From the NCBI GenBank assembly GCA_944324845.1, contig CALUXX010000006.1:55650-119649 (forward strand): a stretch of 64,000 nucleotides of DNA. The letters are read 5' to 3'. Positions within the stretch are counted from its first letter, which is position 1; each line of letters starts with the position of its first letter. A program made the position numbers and the translations under genes. Shown piece by piece: positions 7,978 to 15,955 of this stretch. The notes beneath the pieces are model-generated. The model had not been told where the DNA came from. It was given only the letters and a program-made list of their open reading frames with translations, and did no database searches. This DNA is from Candidatus Gastranaerophilales bacterium. Lineage in GTDB: Bacteria > Cyanobacteriota > Vampirovibrionia > Gastranaerophilales > Gastranaerophilaceae.

Positions 7978-8014
7978 AAAACCCCTCGCAAAACCTTTAA
8001 TGCGAGGGGTTTTT
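7978..8014 (-). terminator. Intrinsic terminator after the TerC-like gene
   Basis: AAACCCCTCGCA and TGCGAGGGGTTT form a 12-bp stem with T-runs on both strands, 29 nt past the stop of the gene at 8043. Confidence 0.85.
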
Positions 8015-8042
8015 GGTTCGAAAGATTTTTTTATTTTTTTAT

Positions 8043-9095
8043 TTATTCATTTTCTGTTTGTGTATTTTTTTTATTATAAATTATTGAAGAAATTAGAGAG
8101 GCAACAATAAAGAATAGTCCAATTAATCCTGTTACAACTTCAGGAACTTCTTTTACTGTTGAAATTAGCATAATGATTGCTAATGCTCCGATTGCCCAAT
8201 GCGCACCGTGTTCTAAGTATAGGAATTTTGCTAATGTCTTCTTTTCAACAAGCATGATTGTTAAAGATCTTACAAACATTGCACCTATCGCAAGTCCTAT
8301 TGTTATAATTACAACATCTTTACTTAATGCAAATGCTCCCAGTACACCATCTAGTGAAAATGATGCGTCAATTAGTTCTAAATACATAAAACTTATAAAA
8401 CCTGCACATCTTGCACCTTGTGCTAAACATTGTGCGTTTCTTTGTTCTTCGTGCATTTCAAGGTAATGTGATACTCCATCAATTACCATAAATGTAATTA
8501 TTCCGGCGATTCCTGCCAAAATTACTGCCAATTTTTCTTCTGCAGGAATTACTGTTTGTAATCCCATTATTATTGATAATGATATAATAACTTCAATTCC
8601 TGAAATATGATCAAAGTGTGCAAGTGGGGATTCTACGCATTTTATCCAATGGACTTCTTTTTTGTGATTGAAAAAGTAATTTAAGAAAAGCATAATCAAA
8701 AATAATCCGCCAAAGGTTACAATAGGAGCATGTGTTGCTCTTAAGTACCCTGCGTACTTATCAGCATCATAAAGTGCCATTTTTGTAACAGAAATCATAT
8801 CTACATTAGCAAAGATTGATACTACTAATACCGGGAATAAAAATCGCATTCCGAATACCGCAATTAATATACCCCACGTGATAAATCTATGTCTCCATTT
8901 GTCTGTCATTTTTTCCAGTTTCATTGCATTAACTACTGCGTTATCAAAAGATAAGCTAACTTCTAATACTGCTAATACAAGAACTATGAAAACATTAGAA
9001 AGTCCTCCTCCGGGATGTGAATGTTCTCCTAATAGATAAGCACAGATTACACCAACTATGGTTAATAAATATGAGCCTAAAAAGTATTTTAACAT
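8043..9095 (-). CDS. TerC/DUF475-family integral membrane protein
   Basis: 350 residues with about nine hydrophobic segments. Two acidic repeats characteristic of the TerC superfamily are present: LEVSLSFDNAVVNA near residue 45 and LELIDASFSLDGVLGAFA in the second half. Together they are thought to form a metal-ion site, and family members are implicated in Mn2+ export or tellurite resistance. The overall sequence best fits DUF475. AAGGA lies 8 nt before the ATG at 9095. An ATG at 9125 is possible but has no ribosome site. No tellurite genes are nearby. The transported ion is not evident from the sequence. Confidence 0.9.
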   Translation of the reverse strand: MLKYFLGSYLLTIVGVICAYLLGEHSHPGGGLSNVFIVLVLAVLEVSLSFDNAVVNAMKLEKMTDKWRHRFITWGILIAVFGMRFLFPVLVVSIFANVDMISVTKMALYDADKYAGYLRATHAPIVTFGGLFLIMLFLNYFFNHKKEVHWIKCVESPLAHFDHISGIEVIISLSIIMGLQTVIPAEEKLAVILAGIAGIITFMVIDGVSHYLEMHEEQRNAQCLAQGARCAGFISFMYLELIDASFSLDGVLGAFALSKDVVIITIGLAIGAMFVRSLTIMLVEKKTLAKFLYLEHGAHWAIGALAIIMLISTVKEVPEVVTGLIGLFFIVASLISSIIYNKKNTQTENE

Positions 9096-9177
9096 ATTAA
9101 TATCCTTTCTTAATTCTAAAAACACTCATGTATTATATTAATTAGAAAGTTCCCTTTAAGTATCCTTTAAACGTATT

Positions 9178-9211
9178 AAAAAAGGTTTCTCTATATAGAG
9201 AAACCTTTTTT
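9178..9211 (-). terminator. Bidirectional intrinsic terminator
   Basis: A near-perfect palindrome built on AAAAGGTTTCTCTA and its complement, flanked by A- and T-runs. It closes the minus-strand pair ending at 9233. Confidence 0.85.
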
Positions 9212-9232
9212 ATATAAACTTATATCTTATTA

Positions 9233-9649
9233 TTAATTTATATCACTTACGCTTGGTACGTAGTATTGAAAATTTTCAGCTTTCGGATTTGGAAAAACCA
9301 ATGTAAATGGTTGATTTTGTCTTACAATTTCAGATCTTGTTTTAATAATTGCCGGAAATTCTTTTTTTAGTGGAATTTGTTCTTCTTGATAATTAATATA
9401 ACTTACAGGCACAAAAACATATCCGCCATCTGATTTCCCTAAGATTCGTCCTGTTACTTGGAATCCTTGGAAAAGCATTGTATCATAATCTAATCTTAAG
9501 TTTCCGTTCATTTGAATATGTAAAACCTGTGGCGGGTTGCTAGCTTGAAAATCTTCCAATGTGGTTACTTGTATAGTTTTTGCTTGCGCAGATATTGCTA
9601 TAGTGAGTGAGAATAGTCCTGCTATAAATAACATTAATAGCTTTTTCAT
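9233..9649 (-). CDS. Exported protein, paralogue of its upstream neighbour
   Basis: 138 residues with a clear signal peptide ending AISAQA. The mature part starts TIQVTTLEDFQASNPPQVLHI and is beta-rich. It aligns by eye with the start of the mature protein at 9655-10326 (TIEVVSQDTFSTVSPPKEISV), so the two share a domain. The N-terminal pattern (a short outer beta domain followed by DTMLFQGFQVTGRI) resembles proteins that bear on outer-envelope assembly, but I cannot name a family. The gap to the upstream gene is 5 nt, so they are co-transcribed. Confidence 0.75.
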   Translation of the reverse strand: MKKLLMLFIAGLFSLTIAISAQAKTIQVTTLEDFQASNPPQVLHIQMNGNLRLDYDTMLFQGFQVTGRILGKSDGGYVFVPVSYINYQEEQIPLKKEFPAIIKTRSEIVRQNQPFTLVFPNPKAENFQYYVPSVSDIN

Positions 9650-9654
9650 CTTTG

Positions 9655-10326
9655 TTACTCCTTTTCTGTTGTATATGAATAATTTTGTCCTTTTGTTATA
9701 TTTTCTTGAGTCTCTGTTTTAGTTTCTTTTTGGGAATCTTTTTTTGTATAAAATTTTAAAAAGAAATGATCATCTTTTTGTAGATAAATATCTTCACCTT
9801 TTTGGATGTAAGACATTGGTGTTGCTTCATATACTGCAGTTGCTGAAGATTTTAATCTATTGTTGTCTTCATTTTTTATTGCTCCTGATACTGCAGCAAC
9901 TCCAATCGATAATCCTTTTACAAAATAACTTCCCACACCGAGAGTTACACTTTTTGCAAGTTCTCCTTTGTCCAGTGGAACTGTATAATCTGCTTTTATT
10001 TTTGAATCTATGTTTTGAATATTCCCATCTGAATCATAATACATTGTAGGTTCAAATGTAAATCCGGCATCTCGCTTTAATCGTTTTGGGCTAACAACAT
10101 CAATTAAATTGCCTTTCATAACGGTTCCTGATGCATAGACGTCTTTTTCTGACAGAACTAGCGGTTCCAACAACTTAACAGAAATCTCTTTGGGCGGACT
10201 TACTGTTGAAAATGTATCTTGAGATACAACTTCAATTGTTTGTCCATATGCCTTTGTGAATGTACAAACTATAATTAATAAAAACCCAAAAGTAATTAAA
10301 AATTGCCTTTTATTAAGATATTTCAT
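9655..10326 (-). CDS. Exported protein with the same N-terminal domain as its neighbour
   Basis: 223 residues, signal peptide ending TKAYGQ. The first ~55 mature residues match the adjacent smaller protein, and the rest is specific: a Gly/Ala-rich hydrophobic stretch around residues 128-147 that could be membrane-associated, then a Lys/Glu-rich tail. No Shine-Dalgarno sequence precedes the ATG. Instead TTGAAA-N17-TATTAT ends 7 nt before it (10334-10362), which predicts a leaderless mRNA. First gene of a two-gene unit. Function unknown. Confidence 0.75.
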   Translation of the reverse strand: MKYLNKRQFLITFGFLLIIVCTFTKAYGQTIEVVSQDTFSTVSPPKEISVKLLEPLVLSEKDVYASGTVMKGNLIDVVSPKRLKRDAGFTFEPTMYYDSDGNIQNIDSKIKADYTVPLDKGELAKSVTLGVGSYFVKGLSIGVAAVSGAIKNEDNNRLKSSATAVYEATPMSYIQKGEDIYLQKDDHFFLKFYTKKDSQKETKTETQENITKGQNYSYTTEKE

Positions 10327-10333
10327 ACTATGT

Positions 10334-10362
10334 ATAATAACAAATTATTTTATAAATTTCAA
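10334..10362 (-). promoter_or_regulatory. Sigma-70 promoter giving a leaderless mRNA
   Basis: On the minus strand TTGAAA, 17 nt, TATTAT, then 7 nt to the ATG at 10326. Transcription should begin at or next to the start codon. Confidence 0.6.
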
Positions 10363-10375
10363 ATAAGCCTGAAAA

Positions 10376-13210
10376 CTAGGACTCTTTAAGGGTTTTGGAC
10401 AAAAATTGTCCGGTATAAGAAACTTTATATTTCGTAATCTCTTGAGGTGTTCCTTGAGCAACTATTGTACCTCCGTCAACACCGCCTTCCGGTCCTAAAT
10501 CTATTATATGATCTGCAATTTTAATTAAATCAAGGTTATGTTCAATCATTAAAATTGTGTTGCCCTGATCTGCCAGTGCGTGTAAAATTTTGGCTAATTT
10601 GTCCAAATCTGCCCAATGAAGTCCTACAGATGGTTCATCTAATAGGTAAAGGGTTTTACCTGTAGAGCGTTTATTTAGTTCTGAAGCCAATTTGATACGT
10701 TGAGCTTCACCGCCTGATAGTGTTGTCGCACTTTGTCCAAGTTTCATATAGTCAAGTCCTACGTCATAAAGGGTTTGTAGTTTGTTTTTTATGGCAGGAA
10801 TACTATCGAAAAATTCTAATGCTTCTTTTACGCTCATATCAAGTACATCAGATATAGTTTTTCCTTTGTATTTTACTTCAAGGGTTTCTCTGTTGTATCG
10901 CTTTCCTTTGCAAACATCACATTTTACATATACATCTGATAGGAAGTTCATTTCTATTTTTACAAGTCCATCACCTTTACAAGCTTCGCATCGTCCGCCT
11001 TTGACATTAAAACTGAATCTTCCCGGTTTATAGCCTCTGACTTTTGATTCGTTAGTTTTGGCAAAAAGTTCTCTTATTGGTGTAAATACGTCTGTGTATG
11101 TTGCAGGGTTTGAACGTGGTGTTCTTCCTATTGGAGATTGGTCTATGTCAATAACTTTATCAATATTTTCAAATCCCAAAATTTCATCAACCCCTTTTGG
11201 TTTGGGTTTGTTTTTTCTGAGTTTATGTGCTGCATATTCATAAATAATATCTTGCATAAGTGTTGATTTGCCTGAACCTGAAACTCCTGTTAGGATAACT
11301 ATTTTGCCAAGCGGAATATCGACATCAATATTTTTTAAGTTATTTAAGTGAGCATTTTTAATTTGTAGAAAATGTCCGTTTCCTTCTCTGATTTTTTTAG
11401 GTACGGGAATGAACTTTTCTCTGCTTAAATATTTCCCTGTAATTGATTTTGGTGCATCAATAATATCTTGAACAGAACCTTGTGCGATAATTTCGCCGCC
11501 GTGTTCTCCTGCTTTTGGTCCTATATCTACAATGTAATCAGCACTTCTTATTGTATCTTCGTCGTGTTCGACTACAATAAGTGTGTTTCCTAAGTTGCGA
11601 AGTTTAAACAAAGTTTTTATCAGCATATTATTGTCCCTTTGATGAAGTCCAATAGATGGTTCATCAAGTACATACAACACTCCGCTTAAGCCGCTTCCTA
11701 TTTGAGAAGCTAACCTTATTCTTTGAGATTCTCCGCCTGATAGTGTTCCTGCCATTCGGGCAAGGTTTAGGTAATGTAATCCGACATCGTTTAAAAATTT
11801 TAATCTTGCTCGAATTTCATCAAGAATTTGTTTTGCTATCTTTAATTGATATTCCGTTAAATCTAAATACAAATCAGTTATAAATTGTAATTCATCACTT
11901 ACGGACATTAATGTAAATTCATAAATGTTTTTACCGTTGATTTTCACAGCAAGTGGGAAAGGTTTTAATCTTGCTCCTGCGCATTTTGGACATGGTTTTG
12001 CTACCATAAATTTTTCTATTTCTTCTCGCCAATAATCCCCTGATGCGTCATTATATCTTTTTTCTAGAAATGGTATTACGCCAACAAAAGGTTGAATGTT
12101 GGAGGTGTATCTATGTGTCCCGAATTGTTGTACTCGTATTTTTATGGGCTCTTTTGAACCGTATAAAATAATGTCTTTTTGTTCTTGAGTTAATTGTTCA
12201 AAAGGTAAATCCATATCAATATTGTAAGCTGAGCATACAGAACTTAATAAATCGTGGTAATAAGTTGTTGCGCTTCTTGTTGCCCAAGCATAGATCGCTC
12301 CTTCATTTAATGATAAACTTTTATCAGGAACAACTAAATCAGGATCAACTATAAAATCTGCACCTAAGCCGGAACATCTTTCACAAGCTCCGTATGGTGC
12401 GTTAAATGAAAATATTCTTGGCGTTAATTCTTCAAAGCTTATGTTGCAATCCGGACAGGCAAGTTTTTCGCTAAATACAATCTCTTCCCTATCAGGAATA
12501 TCAACAATAATAACACCATTTCCTTTTTTTAATGCAATTTGTACACTGTCTGCAATACGAGATGTCGCAGATTCTTTTACTACAATTCTGTCAACTATTA
12601 TGCTGATATCGTGTTTTTTTGTTTTTTCTAATTCTATCTCATCTTCATCAAGACTGTATATTTTTTTGTCAACCTTAACTCTTACAAAACCTTCTTGTCT
12701 TAGTTCTTCAAATGTTGATGAATATTCTCCTTTTTTCCCTCGTACAATCGGTGCTAATATCTGGATTTTTGTACCTTCTCCCAAGGCTATTATTTTGTTG
12801 ACTATTTCGTCAAGCGTTTGCGGTTTAATCTTTTTTCCGCAAATTGGGCAGTATGGTGTTCCTATTCTGGCATATAAAAGTCTTAGATAATCATAGATTT
12901 CTGTTATTGTACCTACTGTTGAACGAGGATTGTTACTTTTTGATTTTTGGTCAATAGAAATTGCAGGGGATAACCCGTCAATGTATTCAACATTAGGCTT
13001 GTCTAATTGTCCTAAAAATTGTCGCGCATATGTTGATAAACTTTCAATGTATCTTCTTTGTCCTTCTGCAAAAATTGTGTCAAATGCCAAGGAACTTTTG
13101 CCTGAACCTGATACTCCTGTAAAAACTACAAGCTCATTTTTGGGGATTTCCAGCGATACATTTTTTAAATTGTGCTCTTTTGCTCCCGAAATCTTAATAA
13201 CATCGTTCAT
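10376..13210 (-). CDS. uvrA: Excinuclease ABC subunit A
   Basis: DNA damage-recognition ATPase of nucleotide excision repair, acting with UvrB. Seen: Walker A GVSGSGKSS at residues 32-40, an insertion with CPIC and CPDC zinc ligands, the first ABC signature LSGGESQRIRLAS, a second Walker A GVSGSGKST, a second zinc module from CEAC to CDVC, and the second signature LSGGEAQRIKLAS with LDEPSVGLH. The ATG at 13210 gives 944 residues, the usual length. The frame stays open to a TTG at 13255, but homologues begin at MNDVIKI. No ribosome site is visible and a promoter abuts the ATG. uvrB is not in the window. Confidence 0.97.
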   Translation of the reverse strand: MNDVIKISGAKEHNLKNVSLEIPKNELVVFTGVSGSGKSSLAFDTIFAEGQRRYIESLSTYARQFLGQLDKPNVEYIDGLSPAISIDQKSKSNNPRSTVGTITEIYDYLRLLYARIGTPYCPICGKKIKPQTLDEIVNKIIALGEGTKIQILAPIVRGKKGEYSSTFEELRQEGFVRVKVDKKIYSLDEDEIELEKTKKHDISIIVDRIVVKESATSRIADSVQIALKKGNGVIIVDIPDREEIVFSEKLACPDCNISFEELTPRIFSFNAPYGACERCSGLGADFIVDPDLVVPDKSLSLNEGAIYAWATRSATTYYHDLLSSVCSAYNIDMDLPFEQLTQEQKDIILYGSKEPIKIRVQQFGTHRYTSNIQPFVGVIPFLEKRYNDASGDYWREEIEKFMVAKPCPKCAGARLKPFPLAVKINGKNIYEFTLMSVSDELQFITDLYLDLTEYQLKIAKQILDEIRARLKFLNDVGLHYLNLARMAGTLSGGESQRIRLASQIGSGLSGVLYVLDEPSIGLHQRDNNMLIKTLFKLRNLGNTLIVVEHDEDTIRSADYIVDIGPKAGEHGGEIIAQGSVQDIIDAPKSITGKYLSREKFIPVPKKIREGNGHFLQIKNAHLNNLKNIDVDIPLGKIVILTGVSGSGKSTLMQDIIYEYAAHKLRKNKPKPKGVDEILGFENIDKVIDIDQSPIGRTPRSNPATYTDVFTPIRELFAKTNESKVRGYKPGRFSFNVKGGRCEACKGDGLVKIEMNFLSDVYVKCDVCKGKRYNRETLEVKYKGKTISDVLDMSVKEALEFFDSIPAIKNKLQTLYDVGLDYMKLGQSATTLSGGEAQRIKLASELNKRSTGKTLYLLDEPSVGLHWADLDKLAKILHALADQGNTILMIEHNLDLIKIADHIIDLGPEGGVDGGTIVAQGTPQEITKYKVSYTGQFLSKTLKES

Positions 13211-13216
13211 ACGTTT

Positions 13217-13245
13217 ATTATTATACGAGAATATTTTATTTTCAA
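13217..13245 (-). promoter_or_regulatory. Promoter abutting uvrA (leaderless)
   Basis: On the minus strand TTGAAA, 17 nt, AATAAT, then 6 nt to the uvrA ATG. A better -10 (TATAAT) overlaps 3 nt upstream but has a spacing of only 14. Either way almost no 5' leader is left. Confidence 0.45.
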
Positions 13246-13261
13246 TTAATTTCAATCTAAC

Positions 13262-13290
13262 TTTACATAATTCGATAAAAATAGTATAAT
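13262..13290 (+). promoter_or_regulatory. Sigma-70 promoter for the 13343 gene
   Basis: TTTACA (13262-13267), a 17-nt spacer and a perfect TATAAT (13285-13290). A leader of about 45 nt with AAGGAGATA follows. Confidence 0.7.
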
Positions 13291-13342
13291 TAATTGTCCG
13301 GCTTTTTGAATTACAGATATTTCCTTTATAAGGAGATATTTT

Positions 13343-14005
13343 ATGAGTAAAAAATCAAAATACCCGTCATATTCTGCGGGAACTGTTACTGTTAACGGTA
13401 ACACCGTTTCTACTTCCAGTAAGAAGAAAAATAATGTAACAAGTTCTTATAATATGAGTGATGTTGAAAAATCAATTTATGACGGAATTCAAGATAATTT
13501 GGCTTCTTCTCTTGCTAATTTATATACTATTTCTGATGAAAAACAAAAACAATGGAATGATGAATTAGATGCTTATAAAAAAGCAGGCATGGAAGAAATC
13601 AAAAGTATTTATACTCCGATGGTTAATGACTTGCGTGATAATATTGCTGCTCGTTTTGGTAATTTGGATAATTCTATATTCATGGATAACTTGAATACTA
13701 TAACAGATAAACAGTCCGAAGCTGTTGCAGATTTGAGCGAAAGCCTACTAACAAAGCAAGATGAATTATATACTGAAGAAATGAGAAATAGAATGAATTA
13801 TATTACCTTGTTAAGTAACTTAAATACTGCAATGAATAATAATATTCTAAGTTATATGCAAATGGCTCAATCAAATTCTGCATCAGGTAATAACTATAAT
13901 AAAAATGCTTATCAGGCAAATGGTTCATCAAGCAGTTTAAATGGTTTGTATAGTACAATCGGTAATCTTGGTTCAAACTTTTTATCATTTCTTGCAAGTA
14001 GCTAA
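13343..14005 (+). CDS. Helical protein of unknown function
   Basis: 220 residues. The ends are Ser/Asn/Gly-rich and low in complexity. Residues ~38-170 are strongly helical with coiled-coil-like heptads (IYDGIQDNLASSLANLYTI, then LSESLLTKQDELYTEEMRNRMNYI). No signal peptide. AAGGAGA lies 9 nt ahead of the ATG, and a strong promoter and terminator bracket it as a single-gene unit. The helical core with flexible ends would suit a secreted or structural protein, but no known domain is recognised. Confidence 0.75.
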   Translation: MSKKSKYPSYSAGTVTVNGNTVSTSSKKKNNVTSSYNMSDVEKSIYDGIQDNLASSLANLYTISDEKQKQWNDELDAYKKAGMEEIKSIYTPMVNDLRDNIAARFGNLDNSIFMDNLNTITDKQSEAVADLSESLLTKQDELYTEEMRNRMNYITLLSNLNTAMNNNILSYMQMAQSNSASGNNYNKNAYQANGSSSSLNGLYSTIGNLGSNFLSFLASS

Positions 14006-14022
14006 GATTTAATTTTTATATC

Positions 14023-14058
14023 GAGGTAAATATATACAAAATATTTACCTCTTTTTTT
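14023..14058 (+). terminator. Intrinsic terminator
   Basis: GAGGTAAATAT and ATATTTACCTC form an 11-bp stem followed by seven T, 18 nt past the stop. Confidence 0.9.
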
Positions 14059-14106
14059 AGTTTCTAATGCTGTATTTTATCTTTAATTTATTGTAGTTTG
14101 CTAATT

Positions 14107-14164
14107 TGTAACAATTTGTTTACATAATAGCAATTATTTAACTCATATATACTTTATATATATA
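14107..14164 (+). promoter_or_regulatory. Promoter with upstream inverted repeat for the LysM-repeat gene
   Basis: TGTAACAATTTGTTTACA (14107-14124) is a TGTAA-N8-TTACA inverted repeat. CAATTATTTAAC follows at 14131, then ACTTTATATATATA at 14151-14164 as the -10 region. The last two blocks recur with identical 20-nt spacing before the gene at 32985. Confidence 0.5.
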
Positions 14165-14191
14165 AGAGTACAAGATATAAGGACTGATAAG

Positions 14192-15679
14192 ATGGGCATG
14201 TATGGCGATAGTATAGCATATTTTAATCGTTATAAAAGTAATGGTTATGTCTTACCTCGACAAGGGAAGGCTATACCTATGGCAAGAGTTCCATTGGCAA
14301 GGACTCCGATAGTTTTTGCAGCCCCTGCTCATCATTGTTGTGGTGGTGGGATAAAACCTCTAGCAGCTTTTCTTTCCGGAGGTATTGGTTTTGGTTTAGG
14401 TGCATTATTTGGATGGCTTACTCGTAGAAACCAACCTGCAGTTTCTTATGCTCCACAAGGTGGTATGGGTGGCTATGGTAATTATGGCGGATATGGTACT
14501 CAACCTGCTGCTAACGGCTTACAAAATTTACAATATTTATATGGTTCAAAGTATAATATAGTACAAAATGCTGATGGTACATATACAGTTGCAACAAAAG
14601 ACGGTCAAACTAAGTTGGAAAAAGCAACATATGACCAAGTTGTTTCAGCAATGAAAGGTGATAATTCTTCTGCTCCGGCTGAATCTGTTAAACCTGAGGA
14701 AACAGAAGATCCAAGCAAGACTGAAAAACCTGAGGAAACAGAAGATCCAAGCAAGACTGAAAAACCTGAGGAAACAGAAGATCCAAGCAAGACTGAAAAA
14801 CCTGAGGAAACAGAAGAACCAAGCAAGACTGAAAAACCTGAGGAAACAGAAGAACCAAGCAAGACTGAAAAACCTGAGGAAACAGAAGAGCCAGGCAAGA
14901 CTGAAAAACCTGAGGAAACAGAAGATCCAAGCAAGACTGAAAAACCTGAGGAAACAGATAGCAATGGTAAAACAAATAAAAAGAATAGTCATACTGTTGT
15001 AGCTGGCGATAATCTATGGAATATTGCAAAACAACATCTGACCGAGAAAAATGGTACAGCTCCTACTAATGCTGAGATTTTAGCAGAAACAAAACGCTTG
15101 ATGGAAGTTAACGGATTGAAGTATTCTGATGGTAATAATTCAATGGTACTTATCAGACCTGGTGATGTTATCAAGTATGGTGATAGTACTGAAGAAGTTT
15201 CAGAGGATAGCAATAAAGTTCCTGAAGACAATAATGAAAATAGTACTTCAGCAAAAGGTAATATAGAAGATTCTATTTATACCGCAGAAAATGGAGATTT
15301 TATAACCAAGGGTAAAGATGGAAAACTTCAATATTTTGATAAAGATGGTAACCCAATGAGCGAGAAAGAATTTAAAGGTGCTCATAACACAATAAATACT
15401 ACAGAAATCCAAAATGGTGGCTATAGCTCAAAAGGAACAAGAGTTCAAAGTAAATCAGGTCGTTGGGCAGAGAAAAATGGCGATACTTGGAATTTTTACG
15501 CAAAAGACGGAACTAATCTAAAACCAGAATATGTTCAACAAGTTGACCCTGAACTTTGGCAAAAGACTTGGCAAGGAGTTCCTTACGAAAAACCTGAAGC
15601 TGCAAAGGAAGAATATAAACCTTATGATTGGAATTCTATGCCTCGAGCACAATGGGATATTGAAAAAGGCTGGCACTAA
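14192..15679 (+). CDS. LysM-domain protein with a 12-residue acidic/Pro repeat
   Basis: 495 residues, probably cell-wall-associated. Order: a short N-terminal region; a Gly-rich hydrophobic stretch around residues 55-78 that may cross or associate with a membrane; a Gly/Tyr-rich linker; seven and a half copies of KPEETEDPSKTE at about 167-256; a LysM domain at about 267-327 (HTVVAGDNLWNIAKQHL through IRPGDVIKY), which usually binds peptidoglycan; and a polar C-terminal domain with Trp- and Tyr-rich segments. There is no classical cleavable signal peptide. The repeat probably acts as an extended wall-spanning spacer. Copies are almost identical in DNA, so length variation is likely. Confidence 0.85.
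   Translation: MGMYGDSIAYFNRYKSNGYVLPRQGKAIPMARVPLARTPIVFAAPAHHCCGGGIKPLAAFLSGGIGFGLGALFGWLTRRNQPAVSYAPQGGMGGYGNYGGYGTQPAANGLQNLQYLYGSKYNIVQNADGTYTVATKDGQTKLEKATYDQVVSAMKGDNSSAPAESVKPEETEDPSKTEKPEETEDPSKTEKPEETEDPSKTEKPEETEEPSKTEKPEETEEPSKTEKPEETEEPGKTEKPEETEDPSKTEKPEETDSNGKTNKKNSHTVVAGDNLWNIAKQHLTEKNGTAPTNAEILAETKRLMEVNGLKYSDGNNSMVLIRPGDVIKYGDSTEEVSEDSNKVPEDNNENSTSAKGNIEDSIYTAENGDFITKGKDGKLQYFDKDGNPMSEKEFKGAHNTINTTEIQNGGYSSKGTRVQSKSGRWAEKNGDTWNFYAKDGTNLKPEYVQQVDPELWQKTWQGVPYEKPEAAKEEYKPYDWNSMPRAQWDIEKGWH
14690..14959 (+). repeat. 36-bp in-frame tandem repeat (7.5 copies)
   Basis: Units start at 14690, 14726, 14762, 14798, 14834, 14870 and 14906, with a partial eighth at 14942. Copies differ only by GAT/GAA/GAG and AGC/GGC substitutions. 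Each unit encodes 12 residues. Because the unit is a multiple of three with few stop-like triplets, all six frames stay open here, but only the plus-strand frame of the LysM gene is real. Confidence 0.95.
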
Positions 15680-15745
15680 TTATAAAATAAGTTATAATCT
15701 TAATAAAAAAATCTAAATCTGGTAAATGATAAATTAAAGACCGAT

Positions 15746-15780
15746 AAAATCCTTTCCGATATTGATATCGAAAGGATTTT
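15746..15780 (+). terminator. Terminator-like hairpin that contains the ribosome site of the next ORF
   Basis: AAAATCCTTT (15746-15755) pairs with AAAGGATTTT (15771-15780). Inside, CGAT/ATCG extends the stem after a one-C bulge, and TTTTATTT follows. It lies 67 nt past the LysM gene. Its 3' arm, AAAGGA, is the only Shine-Dalgarno candidate for the small ORF at 15785. Confidence 0.65.
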
Positions 15781-15784
15781 ATTT

Positions 15785-15955
15785 ATGGCAAAAATTATTG
15801 AATCACAAAGAAGAATGGTTAGATTATCTGTTGATGATGTATTAAATATTGTAAGAGAATATCAAAGATTAACGACAAACAAATCTTGTTGTTATGAACA
15901 TACAAGAGAAATTCTTACTCAAAATCCATTATACATACCTGAAGATATTGATTAA
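15785..15955 (+). CDS. Small protein, 56 residues
   Basis: Starts MAKIIESQRRMVRLSVDDVLNIVREYQRL and ends PLYIPEDID. It is soluble, helical and has adjacent cysteines (SCCYEH). AAAGGA lies 9 nt before the ATG, which together with normal codon choice makes it likely to be real. The ribosome site is inside the hairpin at 15746-15780, so translation may depend on the fold. Its stop abuts the stop of the convergent gene with no gap. No family recognised. A small DNA- or RNA-binding regulator is conceivable. Confidence 0.65.
   Translation: MAKIIESQRRMVRLSVDDVLNIVREYQRLTTNKSCCYEHTREILTQNPLYIPEDID

Noticed and set aside
7925..8110. Plus-strand ORF of 61 codons after the small RNA
   Set aside because: It runs through the terminator hairpin and the end of the TerC-like gene, has no ribosome site, and its C-terminal half is a shadow of that gene.
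13211..13255. TTG start adding 15 residues to UvrA
   Set aside because: Known UvrA proteins begin at the position of the ATG at 13210, and the added sequence overlaps the promoter.
14690..14959. Regular repeats as a possible CRISPR array
   Set aside because: Units are contiguous, with no unique spacers, and encode an in-frame protein repeat.
14605..15029. Long open frames on both strands across the 36-bp repeat
   Set aside because: They arise because the repeat unit is a multiple of three and lacks stops in several frames. Only the plus-strand LysM frame has a start, ribosome site and sensible domains.
15723..15747. TAAA-N13-ACCGATAA as a sigma-28 promoter for the small ORF at 15785
   Set aside because: The spacer is two nucleotides short of the other three sites, and the -10 overlaps the terminator arm.
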